Shown piece by piece: positions 1 to 9,289 of a DNA stretch of 64,000 nt. The notes under the pieces are model-generated. The model searched no databases. It worked only from the letters and a program-made list of their open reading frames with translations, and was not told the origin of the DNA. Origin of the DNA: an uncultured Bacteroidales bacterium (GTDB lineage Bacteria; Bacteroidota; Bacteroidia; Bacteroidales; FEN-979); the NCBI GenBank assembly GCA_903837605.1, contig CAILVF010000041.1, forward strand, positions 75,524-139,523, written 5' to 3'. Both the position numbers and the translations under genes were made by a program. Positions within the stretch are counted from its first letter, which is position 1. Each line of letters opens with the position of its first letter.

Positions 1-122
1 GTACGATCATGCCCGGCTTTAAAAAGTTATTGATTCTTCCCAGGTCGAGATCTGAGCATTGGAATTTACGTCCAAACCGCCAGGTGAGGTATTTTGAGAA
101 CCTGATCAAAGGCGTAAAGTAA
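1..122 (+). CDS. 3' end of an unidentified protein (partial)
   Basis: An open frame enters from the left edge (codons in phase from base 3) and stops at TAA 120-122, giving about 39 C-terminal residues ending in FENLIKGVK. The composition (R, N, F, L, K) looks like a real protein C-terminus, but the fragment is too short to assign to a family. It is convergent with the next gene. It could also be a chance open frame. Confidence 0.4.
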   Translation, partial: TIMPGFKKLLILPRSRSEHWNLRPNRQVRYFENLIKGVK

Positions 123-382
123 TAAAGGAATTTAGGGCTCCAGGCAATCATTCTTGCAATTAATAGGAATCGAACCCATAAAGGTACTAAAAATCTGTCA
201 ATCAGGCTTTGCTGCTTTATACTCCATTTTGTCAATATTAAACCAGTATTAATCGTGTCAGAGAATGAAACCAGGTAGCCGTTGCTTTTTATCGTTTGTC
301 AGTGAGTTTTAAATCCGCAGGGAAACAGTAAAAGGATTATAAGTATGATTATTTCTTATCGAGACATGCCCGGGCGGATGTG
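123..382. other. convergent intergenic stretch, no gene seen
   Basis: About 260 bases lie between two convergent genes. I see no open frame with a credible start and no strong terminator. There is a small GC palindrome GCCCGGGC at 366-373. A tRNA T-arm look-alike lies at 163-179 on the minus strand but lacks the rest of a tRNA. Confidence 0.4.
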
Positions 383-1243
383 CTAAAGGATCAATACAAG
401 TTCTTTCCCGTCGAAATAGAAGTAAAGCTTGTACTGGGTTGTAACACCTTCATCACTGTCATAATACTGGATGATTGAACGATCTTCATCATTGTTAATG
501 CTGACCAAGCGATCTCCGTTATAATATTCGTATTGTAAACCGAATTTTTTCTGCTCATCGATACTGATCAGCGTTCCCGGCGGGCTGGCGAATGTTTCGG
601 TAATGGAGGCCTTTTTATCAGATACGAAATCAGGGTCATACATGGATTTTGAATACTCCTGGAATTTTGCAGCAGAAAACTGCATGATCCCGGCCAGATC
701 CTTTGTTTCAAGGAGCCGGTAAAACTCCCTGTATTTGTCAAGAATTTTTCTTTGGGTTATTGAATCCCTGCCGATCTTTTCCGATTGGGCCCATGGAGGT
801 TGTGAATACCCCAGTATAACAGGGAATTCTCCTGTTTTTGAGGGTGCCTGATCAGCTTCAGTAGCACTCACCTCCACACTGGCAAGGATTGAATCCCTCG
901 TCCCGTCTTCTTTTAACAAGGAAATCGTTACTTTACAAAACATTTCGGTAAGGACGAATTCAGGATGATTTTTTGTAGCCGAATCTGCAGGCAGCATCCG
1001 AAGTTTAAATGTATTTTGGCCATTGATGAGCCAGGGATTTATCAGGAACTTCGAAATGGATCCCGCGTACTCATTTTTTAAAACTGGGATATTGTTGATG
1101 AGAAGCTGGCATCCTGCATTCCGCCCGCTCATGCTTGCAGTGTAAATTGTTTTGGCATCTTTCATACTAAATGGGTTTGCGCTGTTTGCTGTTATGGAAA
1201 ACATCCATAGACCAAGAATTAATGCAACTTTATAATTAATCAT
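383..1243 (-). CDS. secreted protein of unknown function
   Basis: A 286-residue protein with a clear N-terminal signal peptide (hydrophobic segment VALILGLWMFSITANS, cleavage near residue 20), so it is exported. The rest is a soluble, mixed-charge domain with no motif I recognise; the C-terminal part (FGLQYEYYNGDRLVSI..., LYFYFDGKELVLIL) looks like beta strands. It is the last gene of the leftward surface operon, 17 bases after the OmpA-family gene, so it probably works with that envelope machinery. Function is not known. Confidence 0.7.
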   Translation of the reverse strand: MINYKVALILGLWMFSITANSANPFSMKDAKTIYTASMSGRNAGCQLLINNIPVLKNEYAGSISKFLINPWLINGQNTFKLRMLPADSATKNHPEFVLTEMFCKVTISLLKEDGTRDSILASVEVSATEADQAPSKTGEFPVILGYSQPPWAQSEKIGRDSITQRKILDKYREFYRLLETKDLAGIMQFSAAKFQEYSKSMYDPDFVSDKKASITETFASPPGTLISIDEQKKFGLQYEYYNGDRLVSINNDEDRSIIQYYDSDEGVTTQYKLYFYFDGKELVLIL

Positions 1244-1260
1244 GCTTTTTTATTTAGAGG

Positions 1261-3423
1261 TTATTTTTCTTCGGGCGGACATGATGAACAGGAAATTATC
1301 TGAAATTCCGTTCTCCTGTTTTCCTGGTGTTGTGCTTCGGTACAATTCACTCCATTTGAACAACCGTTGACAAGCCTTGTCTCGCCATACCCGACTGCAG
1401 TAATCCTGCTTTTTGATATCCCTTTTCCGAGTATATAATTCACAGCCGCATCGGCCCTGCATTGCGATAGCTTCTGATTATATGAATCACTTCCCCTGCA
1501 GTCGGTATGTGATGATAATTCTATTTTCATATCGGGAAAGTCATTCATCAGTTTGACCAGCCTGTCAAGTTCCTTTGCCGCCATCGGTTTGATGTCGCAT
1601 TTATCATAATCATAAAAGATTTTTTTCAGCCTGATCACTCTCCCCGGTTCAGGTTGCTGCATGTTAAGTTTTATCTTTACATACAAGTCCTTGCTCCTGT
1701 CGAGTCCTTTGGTAGTTGCTGTAATTTCTTCGCTGCTCAGCCATCCCTGCAATTCACCATTGACCCTGAAATCACTGGCCTGTTCCAGCTGGAAGAAGAA
1801 CTTACCATCAGCGGCCGTGATTTTTGAGCTTGCTTTATTCAGGACCGTGTTTTCACAGGTAACTTTTACACCGGCAACAGGTTTATCGGTCAGTGCATTG
1901 GTAACAATCCCTGATAAGGTAAACCGCGGATCATTATGCAATATGGTTTTCTCTATTAACTCTTTGCTGAATTCCTCTTTCACTATGGTTGCAATAGTCG
2001 TGGTAACTTCGTTTAAGATTCCCTGGACCCGGTAGTTGTCGGCCGGCAGTTCTTCCACCATCAATACACCATTGGGATCGGTCATTCCCTGGAAGACAAT
2101 GTTATTCTTATCGTCTTTTATTGATACAGAAACATAAGGCAGGGGGGTGGAAGTGTATTTATCCAGCACGGTTATTTTAACCATAGGTTTCAGGGAAGGT
2201 TTCTGGATCTCCTTTTTTGAAAAGAACGCGATATCATCTGTTTCAGGTGTTCCAAACCTGTTTGTCGATATAAAACCGCTTTCCAGGTTATTGTTTGTGA
2301 GTAGGGAAAAATCATCATAGCTGGAGTTTATTGGCGCTTTCAGGTTTACAGGGTCTGAAAAAGCATTGCCATTGTATTTTGAGATGAACAGATCCAGCCC
2401 GCCCAGGCCAGGAAGGACGTTGGATGAAAAATACAAGTTGCCGGCGGCGTCAAATGACGGGAAGATCTCATTTCCGGATGTGTTTAATTCAGAAATATTG
2501 ACAGGCTCAGACCATGTGCTATCTTGCAGCTTTGAACAGTAATACAAATCCATACCGCCTTTCCCTCCCGGTTTATCGGAAGAAAACACCAGCATTTTAC
2601 CATCATTGCTTAAGGCAGGGTGGGCAACATTATAACTGATGTTGTTGAACTTAAACAGTTCAGCCGCTTGCCATTTTCCCTCCCTGAGAAGAGCCGCTGA
2701 AATTTGCAGCTTGCTTGTATTCACATCCTGTTCCTGTATGGATTTTCTATTGATGGTTGTATAGTACATGACTGTTCCATTGTTAATCAGCGAGGCCGGT
2801 CCATCATTATATTTAGACATGATTTCTGTAGCGACAGGAGTGAGTTTGCTGCAATTGAAATCGGTCACAAACAGTTTAAAATTTCCTCTTCCCGTCCAGT
2901 CATTCTTTGCACCTGACAGGTTTTCGGCAGTAACCATAAGGCCTCCCTGGCAGTAAACCGGAGAAAAAACGCTCTGTTCATATTGCCCTGTTTTATTGAT
3001 GACATTGTAATTGTCCTTTCCCGACATCAGTTCATCATACATATCAATTGACCTGATCAGGTTCCGGGCTTTTTCCCCGCTGTTTTTTTGCTGGTACTGC
3101 AGGGCATATGCCTTTGCATCAGTAATGTTCCCGCTGATCCTTAACAATTGCACCAGGTCGTACATGTCATCAGGGACAGCTTGTTTCAGTTTTAACAGGG
3201 ACCGGTAGGTTTCTATTGACCCCGTGATATTATTAGTATACCTGTATGATAATGCAAGGTTCCTGCATGCATCATAATCTTCAGGAGATTTTTCCAGGTA
3301 TTGTTTGTACAATGGAATTGCATCACTGTATTCGTATAATTTAAACTTTTTATCGGCCTGGGGTTTCTGCGCAAACAGAGTGATACCATACAGACAAAAG
3401 ATGATCAGTATTAATTTTTTCAT
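1261..3423 (-). CDS. OmpA-family protein with TPR, beta-propeller and carboxypeptidase-regulatory-like domains
   Basis: A 720-residue exported protein (signal peptide 1-19). In order: TPR-like helices (about 25-115); a WD40-like PD40 propeller (about 135-410, motifs such as LVFSSDKPGGKGGMDLYY); two carboxypeptidase-regulatory-like beta sandwiches (about 410-590); and a C-terminal OmpA domain (about 605-715) with the peptidoglycan-binding pattern SSHTDCRGSDSYNQKLSQCRA. This architecture is known from PorE-like proteins that tether T9SS parts to peptidoglycan in Bacteroidota. It lies directly downstream of PorP/SprF, 11 bases away, as in typical T9SS accessory loci. I infer a role in anchoring or assembling the neighbouring surface protein. 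Which T9SS paralogue it is cannot be told from sequence reading alone. Confidence 0.85.
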   Translation of the reverse strand: MKKLILIIFCLYGITLFAQKPQADKKFKLYEYSDAIPLYKQYLEKSPEDYDACRNLALSYRYTNNITGSIETYRSLLKLKQAVPDDMYDLVQLLRISGNITDAKAYALQYQQKNSGEKARNLIRSIDMYDELMSGKDNYNVINKTGQYEQSVFSPVYCQGGLMVTAENLSGAKNDWTGRGNFKLFVTDFNCSKLTPVATEIMSKYNDGPASLINNGTVMYYTTINRKSIQEQDVNTSKLQISAALLREGKWQAAELFKFNNISYNVAHPALSNDGKMLVFSSDKPGGKGGMDLYYCSKLQDSTWSEPVNISELNTSGNEIFPSFDAAGNLYFSSNVLPGLGGLDLFISKYNGNAFSDPVNLKAPINSSYDDFSLLTNNNLESGFISTNRFGTPETDDIAFFSKKEIQKPSLKPMVKITVLDKYTSTPLPYVSVSIKDDKNNIVFQGMTDPNGVLMVEELPADNYRVQGILNEVTTTIATIVKEEFSKELIEKTILHNDPRFTLSGIVTNALTDKPVAGVKVTCENTVLNKASSKITAADGKFFFQLEQASDFRVNGELQGWLSSEEITATTKGLDRSKDLYVKIKLNMQQPEPGRVIRLKKIFYDYDKCDIKPMAAKELDRLVKLMNDFPDMKIELSSHTDCRGSDSYNQKLSQCRADAAVNYILGKGISKSRITAVGYGETRLVNGCSNGVNCTEAQHQENRRTEFQIISCSSCPPEEK

Positions 3424-3434
3424 TGTTGTTTTGT

Positions 3435-4340
3435 TTAAAAATAGCGTGGATTCTGCTTCCTGTCGGGGTTGCCTTTTTTACCGAATTCAAATCCCAGATA
3501 GATCTCATGTGTACCTGAATTGTACGGGCTCAATCCGGAGACGGTCATATCGTATGAATATCCGAGATAGAAATTTCCTATCCTCCCTTTTACCATAAAA
3601 TTGATTGCATCAGAAGTTCGGTATGACATCCCCACCCCGACCATATTTTTGAACCACGCATCCAATGCAATATCCGCCTCAAAAGGTGCAGCGGATACGT
3701 ATTTGCACAAAAGGGCTGGCCTGAGGTCAAAATCCCTGTTAAGGACTATCCTGTATCCCCCGTAAAGAAAGAAATGGGGCTTGACGATTTTAGACTGGGG
3801 GGATACATTTTCAAATGATACTACCTGGGGGACAGAAAATCCGACATAAAATTTCGGGGTGTGATAAAGCAGTCCAAATCCTGCATAGGGAATGAAAACA
3901 CTAGAATTTGTATTGTACAGCGGATCGGTGACGTCTACATTGGAAAGTTTTGAGAAATCTGATTTCAGGAACTGTACACCAATCTTGATCCCTGCACTAA
4001 GGGTCCCTTTTTCACCCAAACGAAGGTGGGATGCTATGCTAAGGTCGGCCGAAGTGCTTTGCGTAATTCCGATCCAATCGCTTATAACAGTAAGTCCTAA
4101 TGCAAGCCGCTGTTTGATTATTTTGCTTTCCGCATTAAAGAAGAGTGTTGAAGGAGAGCCGGTATATCCCACCCATTGTTTCCTGTACCTGAGAATGAGA
4201 CTTGCATCATCGTTTGCCCCTGCATAAGCAGGGTTGATCTCCAGGTTGCTGTTGAACTGGTTCTGGGTATACTGTGGTTCCTGCTGGGCTTTCGCAATGA
4301 ATGAGGAACACATCATTGCGAGTATTATTATTTTTTTCAT
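3435..4340 (-). CDS. PorP/SprF family type IX secretion outer membrane protein
   Basis: A 301-residue protein with a signal peptide (about 1-18) followed by the hallmark PorP/SprF start (EPQYTQNQF, then NPAYAGAN and LRYRKQWVGYTGSP). The rest is an outer membrane beta-barrel with many alternating aromatic strands, ending in a short basic tail. PorP/SprF proteins bind or help translocate T9SS cargo, and each paralogue is often paired with its own large CHU_C-type cargo. Here the 1520-residue CHU_C protein is immediately upstream, 18 bases away, which supports that pairing. Confidence 0.93.
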   Translation of the reverse strand: MKKIIILAMMCSSFIAKAQQEPQYTQNQFNSNLEINPAYAGANDDASLILRYRKQWVGYTGSPSTLFFNAESKIIKQRLALGLTVISDWIGITQSTSADLSIASHLRLGEKGTLSAGIKIGVQFLKSDFSKLSNVDVTDPLYNTNSSVFIPYAGFGLLYHTPKFYVGFSVPQVVSFENVSPQSKIVKPHFFLYGGYRIVLNRDFDLRPALLCKYVSAAPFEADIALDAWFKNMVGVGMSYRTSDAINFMVKGRIGNFYLGYSYDMTVSGLSPYNSGTHEIYLGFEFGKKGNPDRKQNPRYF

Positions 4341-4358
4341 TTTTCAGAGGTTAAAGAT

Positions 4359-7300
4359 TTAATATCTGATATCGACATACATGCTTTTTTTCTCACCGTT
4401 CGGAAGTTCGAGAACAACAAAATATGTTCCCTGTACCAGTTTCTGTGAGCTGTTGTTTTCACCTTTCCAGTCGTTCTTGTAATCTCCGTTCTGGTAGACA
4501 ATATTTCCCCAGCGGTTAAACACTTTGATGGAAATAAAACTGCAGCATGATGAATTCAGAATTTCAAACACATCGTTTTTACCATCCTCGTTTGGAGTGA
4601 TACCAGTGGGGATCGTCATATTTTCAAACCGGCAGCATTCAGGGGCGGATCCTCCACATTTGATCATCGGAAGACAGATACCCCCAAGTGAGTCGGTGCA
4701 GCATTCTGTCGCACCCTGGCCGGTTACAGTGTCATAGATCCCGTTATGCGCGGTTAAATACATACAGAATCTGTCAAGGCCAGCACTTGTTGAGTCGATA
4801 GTAACAGTAAATGGTCCACCTTTTCCTCCCGGGGGAATCGGTGGATGAGGCTGGGTGTAGTTTGAATCGAGTACCACACTGACATTTGTTGTTCTGTAAT
4901 CGATCTGGTAGACTGTAAATGGGGAATTATTTTTTACAGAAAATGTGTATTTCACTTTATTCCCTGAACAATAGAGCGAATCATCGACAATATTGGCGCA
5001 GCTGGGTGTAACCATCTGGCAGGAATCGAATTTCAGCGTATCGGTGCATAAATGATTTCCCTTTGTGTCTGTACTATTGATTACTACCATATGAGGGACA
5101 GACGATGTGCCCGTGAGGCAGAAGGAAGCGAAATCGGTGTATGTGCCTGGAGGGATGCCACCTGCCGGCGCCTTGATCTTAATGTGGCTGCTGCCAACCG
5201 GCGGGATGATGTTCCATCCGGTGAAGATCGCAAACTGTGTTCCGCCTATACCTGTAAACTCAAGATATTCTATGTTGGCATTATGATAATTGCTTGTGAG
5301 AGTAAGGTTGTAGCAGCATTTTACAGGATCATTTTTTGTTGCTGTAAAAGATATCCCGTCGCAGGGATCACAATGAGGTATGTCAACACAATACGGAATG
5401 CTGTCCATACAGCACCAGCTTGGGAAGGGACCGCCGGGACCAGGTCTTGTATACTGATCGCATGCTGCAAAGAAGAAACATGCATGAGTTGCATTATTTG
5501 AAATGATCAGGGCGGTTTCAATATAGGCAGAAGTTTGGCCGGGTAAAAGATCAGGTATCCCAATAAATTTGGGAGAAGGGCTAACACCGGTAGTTTGAGA
5601 ATATAGAGTTAAACCCCTCACAGTAAAACCGGAATTGTTCTTTACCCTGAATTTCATTTTAACGGTTCCTGTATCACATTCTGCTTTCATATCAAGGATG
5701 GCGACACAGCTGGTGTCGACCGGGATACTGCATCCCTGGTTGATTAGGGTCTTCCTGCAAACCGTATCGTATTTGGGAGGATTGCCTATGAAATCCACAT
5801 TGACATGGTTAACACCGCTGCCTGCAAAACAAATCTCACCGAGAGTCTGAAATCCGGCTGAGTCCAGAGGGACGCCGTTATAAGAAGGTGTTTTAGTAAA
5901 TACGACCTGGTTGGGCGACTGATACGTGATAGTGCTCCAAGTATTAGTGGAAGAAACATTAGCAAGGGTCAGGTTATCGGAAGTAATAGATATCCCGGTG
6001 AAATAATCCGCCCGGTGAGTGTTGGATATTTCAAGCAGGTAGCAACATTCACCTGCTGGCAGTTTGGTTATTCTTGAATCTGTTTTACTGCAGATGTCGG
6101 TATGGCAATCAACAGAGATTGCATCCAGGAAATTCCCGCCGGCAGAAGTGCCTCCCACAGGTAAAGAAATGAAACTCAGAACATAATTGGTACCGGTATT
6201 GGGAAATGTACAGGTTACAGTATGCATTGTCCATGCTGTCACACTGGCCGTGTCTGTTTCTAAAACCACTGCTGTTCCGCTTCCAAGAGGAGCCGGTTCA
6301 ATAGCTACACTCATCTGGTTTGCATACCCGATACGCCCCCTGTGTGCATATGAAATGGTAACAGTGCTTCCTGCTGTTGCTGTAAAATTCTGATACAATG
6401 TTCCAACCATGTTGGCATTCAATTCTATGAATTGATTGCCGGAATAGGAGGGTACACTCTGGAAACCATTACCCCATATTTCAATTTTATGGTCTGTTGC
6501 CGTGGTTTTCCAGCAAGGAACAGAGTCCTGTGTAATAATAATCTGACTGCCCGGTGGGACCAGCTGCTTATCTTCAAAGTCGGAATTACACAAATGATTG
6601 CAGGTGTCATTGACAACTGTAATACAAACAGGATTTGTTTCAACCGGGTTGATAGTATAGCCCCCGGCAGTAGATTTTGCAATAAATCCTGCAGTATTGC
6701 AATCGGTCAATCCATCGGCAGTGCCTGAAGGGATCTTTGTTTGAAATCCAAATGTATAAGCTGCCCCGGGAGCTAAGGTGAAAGTTGAATTAAAATCGAA
6801 TTTTACTCCTCCTGCGTCAACGGCAGACCCCCAGGCACCAGCATTGCAAGGTGTTCCTGTTGCCGGCCAGCCCGTACAAATATTCTGGGTGCTCGTATAT
6901 GAAGCAGTGAAATTAATGTTTAAAGGGGCTGCAAGCATTTGCATATTAAATTGACAGTTGACCGGAGTTGAAGCCGGGCTGCCCAGAATAGTAAGATTTC
7001 CAATTGCAGGGATCCTGTCGATGACGATCAGACTGTCTACCGCAACTGTCCCGGTATTGCGGACAGTAATTTCATAAAACACGGTTGTATTAGGTTTGCC
7101 GCTTCCGCTGCTCCCGAAACTACTGTTCAGGCTACCTTTGACTTTCTTCTCAACCCCGATTGCGGCAAAGGCGCAAATTGTAAGAGACGTATAGCAAACA
7201 TTTTGCTGATTGCCTGCATTTCCTCCTGAAACAGTAGACCAGAAGCCAGTATTGCCGCCGACAGCTCCACTTTGAACTGAAGCTTTCAAACAAATCTTAT

Positions 7301-8921
7301 ATGTACCTGCCCCTGAAGGTATATCCGGTAAATTAAATTGAAGATTTGTAGAAGGGATGATTGCCGGATCCGTTGAAAATCCGGTGAACAAGATACTTGA
7401 AGTAACTGCCTGCAACCATGCAGGGAATTGAATGTTGAAAACACTTCCATTCAATGCAGCGTCACCGTCATTTTTAAATTCATAACATAAATTAACGGTA
7501 TCGCCCAGGTTCTTACATCCCGGGATGAATTGGTTTTGAACACATCCCAAATGAGGTTGAGGATTATAAGTGATCACCCTGGTTAGTGTTCCGCCATTTC
7601 CACATTGGACACAACCTCCTGCAGGTCCACCGCCTGGAGCACAGTCAAAGGCAATTGACAAACTGTCTTTATATGGAGGATTTCCTGCCGCCCCGCTGCA
7701 TGAAGAGCTTAAGTCATAGTATAATGTGAGACTAACCGATTGACCAGGCAATAAGTCAGTTACTTTATGATCAAACTTCATTGTATTTGTTGCAGGGGCA
7801 TTCGAATTCCCTGCACTGTTGCCGGTTAAATTAAAAATTGCAGTTGGAGCCGAAGTGCAGTCATAATATTTAACAGAACCATTCAGTAAGGCCTGTGATG
7901 TGTTTTGAAATACCGAAACGGAAGGAGTCGGATCAGTGGAATTTTTTAAATGCACAAGGGGCAGGAAGTTAGTAACCGTTAAGGTCACAGCAGTATTGCC
8001 GGTATTGTTAATGGTATAAGTAAACGACGATGCTGTTGACGACATATTAGGTACAGAGATACTTGAAGTGGCAACAGGAACTGCAGGTATAGCAAAAGAT
8101 GCAGGCACAGGCCCGAAAATGATACTGTTTGCCACATTACAATTTTTTCCTTTTAAGGTAATGTTGCTTGCAAGTGTTTGTCCTCGCCCTGTATTGCAGG
8201 AATCCAGTTTTACGACATAGAAAAAAGCATCGTTGGCATTGGAAGTAAAAGCCGGCACGTTTGGTGTAATCACGTTTCCTGCAATTGTGTAAGTATAATT
8301 GCCGCCATAGACCGATGTGATAAGGCCAAGGGATGGGGAGAGCGCAATATCAAAATGCGGATCTCTGATAAAGAAGCAATCAGGATTATTAAACCATACC
8401 CTGAAAGTCACTTCTGCAGTCATAAGGTTGAATGAGAAAAAACTATGGGTGAGAGAAACCTGGTTATTCAGGATCCCGTTTGCCGTACAATTTGCATTCA
8501 GAGTTGTCCCCTTATTATCTGTAAGCACACCTGCAAATGATGCTTGTTTTAAAACACCCGTGCAAGAATCGGGGCAGTAAAACCTGAAGCATACATTAAA
8601 ACTTACTGCGCCGGTGTTTGTGCAGGCCGATAAGCTGCTCATGGTAATGGTAAGCTGAGAGCTGCTGTTTGTAACTATCATGCAGGATGGTAATGCAGAG
8701 GAACAACCGGGATCGTAATTTACCAGGGCTGCATTGTAATTTATCTTAACTGTAGCGCCGGTTGTGGATGGTGTCCAATTAAATGATACATTTATTGGGA
8801 ATGATGTCCCCAGGTTGTGTGCCGCCGGAAAAGAAGGTTCTGTAATTGTAAATCCATTTACCTGTGCCTTGGTCAAACAGGCGGTAAACAATATAATGAT
8901 AAGAATAATTAACTTTTTCAT
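4359..8921 (-). CDS. giant secreted surface protein with T9SS type B (CHU_C) sorting domain
   Basis: A 1520-residue protein with a signal peptide (1-19). The N-terminal half contains Ig-like/DUF11-type beta domains with Cys pairs. Residues about 774-938 resemble a galactose-binding-like (DUF642-type) module (NSDFE, SGNQFIELN). Residues 939-1183 and 1184-1424 are two copies of a Cys-rich two-domain module. The last 85 or so residues are a gliding-motility-associated CHU_C domain (ITPNEDGKNDVF, VFNRWGNIVY, GTYFVVLEL), which known T9SS type B cargo uses for export. I infer a surface adhesin or structural protein exported with the downstream PorP/SprF. No enzyme motif is seen. Confidence 0.9.
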   Translation of the reverse strand: MKKLIILIIILFTACLTKAQVNGFTITEPSFPAAHNLGTSFPINVSFNWTPSTTGATVKINYNAALVNYDPGCSSALPSCMIVTNSSSQLTITMSSLSACTNTGAVSFNVCFRFYCPDSCTGVLKQASFAGVLTDNKGTTLNANCTANGILNNQVSLTHSFFSFNLMTAEVTFRVWFNNPDCFFIRDPHFDIALSPSLGLITSVYGGNYTYTIAGNVITPNVPAFTSNANDAFFYVVKLDSCNTGRGQTLASNITLKGKNCNVANSIIFGPVPASFAIPAVPVATSSISVPNMSSTASSFTYTINNTGNTAVTLTVTNFLPLVHLKNSTDPTPSVSVFQNTSQALLNGSVKYYDCTSAPTAIFNLTGNSAGNSNAPATNTMKFDHKVTDLLPGQSVSLTLYYDLSSSCSGAAGNPPYKDSLSIAFDCAPGGGPAGGCVQCGNGGTLTRVITYNPQPHLGCVQNQFIPGCKNLGDTVNLCYEFKNDGDAALNGSVFNIQFPAWLQAVTSSILFTGFSTDPAIIPSTNLQFNLPDIPSGAGTYKICLKASVQSGAVGGNTGFWSTVSGGNAGNQQNVCYTSLTICAFAAIGVEKKVKGSLNSSFGSSGSGKPNTTVFYEITVRNTGTVAVDSLIVIDRIPAIGNLTILGSPASTPVNCQFNMQMLAAPLNINFTASYTSTQNICTGWPATGTPCNAGAWGSAVDAGGVKFDFNSTFTLAPGAAYTFGFQTKIPSGTADGLTDCNTAGFIAKSTAGGYTINPVETNPVCITVVNDTCNHLCNSDFEDKQLVPPGSQIIITQDSVPCWKTTATDHKIEIWGNGFQSVPSYSGNQFIELNANMVGTLYQNFTATAGSTVTISYAHRGRIGYANQMSVAIEPAPLGSGTAVVLETDTASVTAWTMHTVTCTFPNTGTNYVLSFISLPVGGTSAGGNFLDAISVDCHTDICSKTDSRITKLPAGECCYLLEISNTHRADYFTGISITSDNLTLANVSSTNTWSTITYQSPNQVVFTKTPSYNGVPLDSAGFQTLGEICFAGSGVNHVNVDFIGNPPKYDTVCRKTLINQGCSIPVDTSCVAILDMKAECDTGTVKMKFRVKNNSGFTVRGLTLYSQTTGVSPSPKFIGIPDLLPGQTSAYIETALIISNNATHACFFFAACDQYTRPGPGGPFPSWCCMDSIPYCVDIPHCDPCDGISFTATKNDPVKCCYNLTLTSNYHNANIEYLEFTGIGGTQFAIFTGWNIIPPVGSSHIKIKAPAGGIPPGTYTDFASFCLTGTSSVPHMVVINSTDTKGNHLCTDTLKFDSCQMVTPSCANIVDDSLYCSGNKVKYTFSVKNNSPFTVYQIDYRTTNVSVVLDSNYTQPHPPIPPGGKGGPFTVTIDSTSAGLDRFCMYLTAHNGIYDTVTGQGATECCTDSLGGICLPMIKCGGSAPECCRFENMTIPTGITPNEDGKNDVFEILNSSCCSFISIKVFNRWGNIVYQNGDYKNDWKGENNSSQKLVQGTYFVVLELPNGEKKSMYVDIRY
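4650..6107 (-). repeat. tandem duplication of a Cys-rich ~240-residue module (in-gene)
   Basis: Within the 1520-residue protein, residues 939-1183 and 1184-1424 align as two copies of an A+B unit. Domain A shares ECCYLLEISN / KCCYNLTLTSN and a late GEICFAG / ASFCLTG Cys. Domain B shares FRVKNNSGFTV / FSVKNNSPFTV and a WCCMDSIPYC / ECCTDSLGGIC Cys cluster. The copies have diverged, so this is an old duplication rather than a recent DNA repeat. Confidence 0.75.
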
Positions 8922-8946
8922 GGTGTTATTAAATAAAAATTAGTTT

Positions 8947-9249
8947 TCATTTAACCAGTTCTCCGTTCCTGATCCTGATTGATCTTTTATTCTTCAGGTT
9001 CTTCAGGGCCAGTCTTAGCTTTTCAATTTTATCTGAAGAGACATTCGGATCTTTTTCCAGGTCTTCTATTGCTTCATCAATAGAATTGTATTCTTTTACA
9101 TTGGCATCATCGGCATTCTTCTTTATAATCAAAAGAGGTAATGGATCAGGTTGCGTTTTCTTAAAAAACATCTTTAACCTTTCTAATTTTTTCAATTTGT
9201 TTTTTTTGGAGAACCACACAAACATAATTGCAATGCGATCCTGGTGCAA
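8947..9249 (-). CDS. small basic protein of unknown function
   Basis: Up to 100 residues, lysine-rich at the N-terminus and with a charged helical C-terminal half (EAIEDLEKDPNVSSDKIEKLRLALKNLKNK). No signal peptide or family motif is recognised. The start is uncertain: Met codons also occur at 9225 and 9171, and the last has an AAGG-like ribosome site just upstream, which would give a 74-residue protein. It lies 25 bases ahead of the CHU_C protein gene in the same direction, so it is probably in that operon. Confidence 0.55.
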   Translation of the reverse strand: MHQDRIAIMFVWFSKKNKLKKLERLKMFFKKTQPDPLPLLIIKKNADDANVKEYNSIDEAIEDLEKDPNVSSDKIEKLRLALKNLKNKRSIRIRNGELVK

Positions 9250-9289
9250 CAGATAATCATCAGCGCTATCGGTTCTATTCTTATTTACC

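Noticed and set aside
163-179. A tRNA T-arm look-alike on the minus strand (stem ATGGG/CCTAT with loop TTCGATT)
   Set aside because: No matching acceptor 5' half, D-arm or anticodon arm is found upstream, and there is no CCA end. Probably chance, or at most a decayed fragment.
5052-5501. 149-residue open frame on the plus strand
   Set aside because: It lies wholly inside the 1520-residue CHU_C protein gene on the other strand, is Cys/Arg-rich and has no family motif. A shadow frame.
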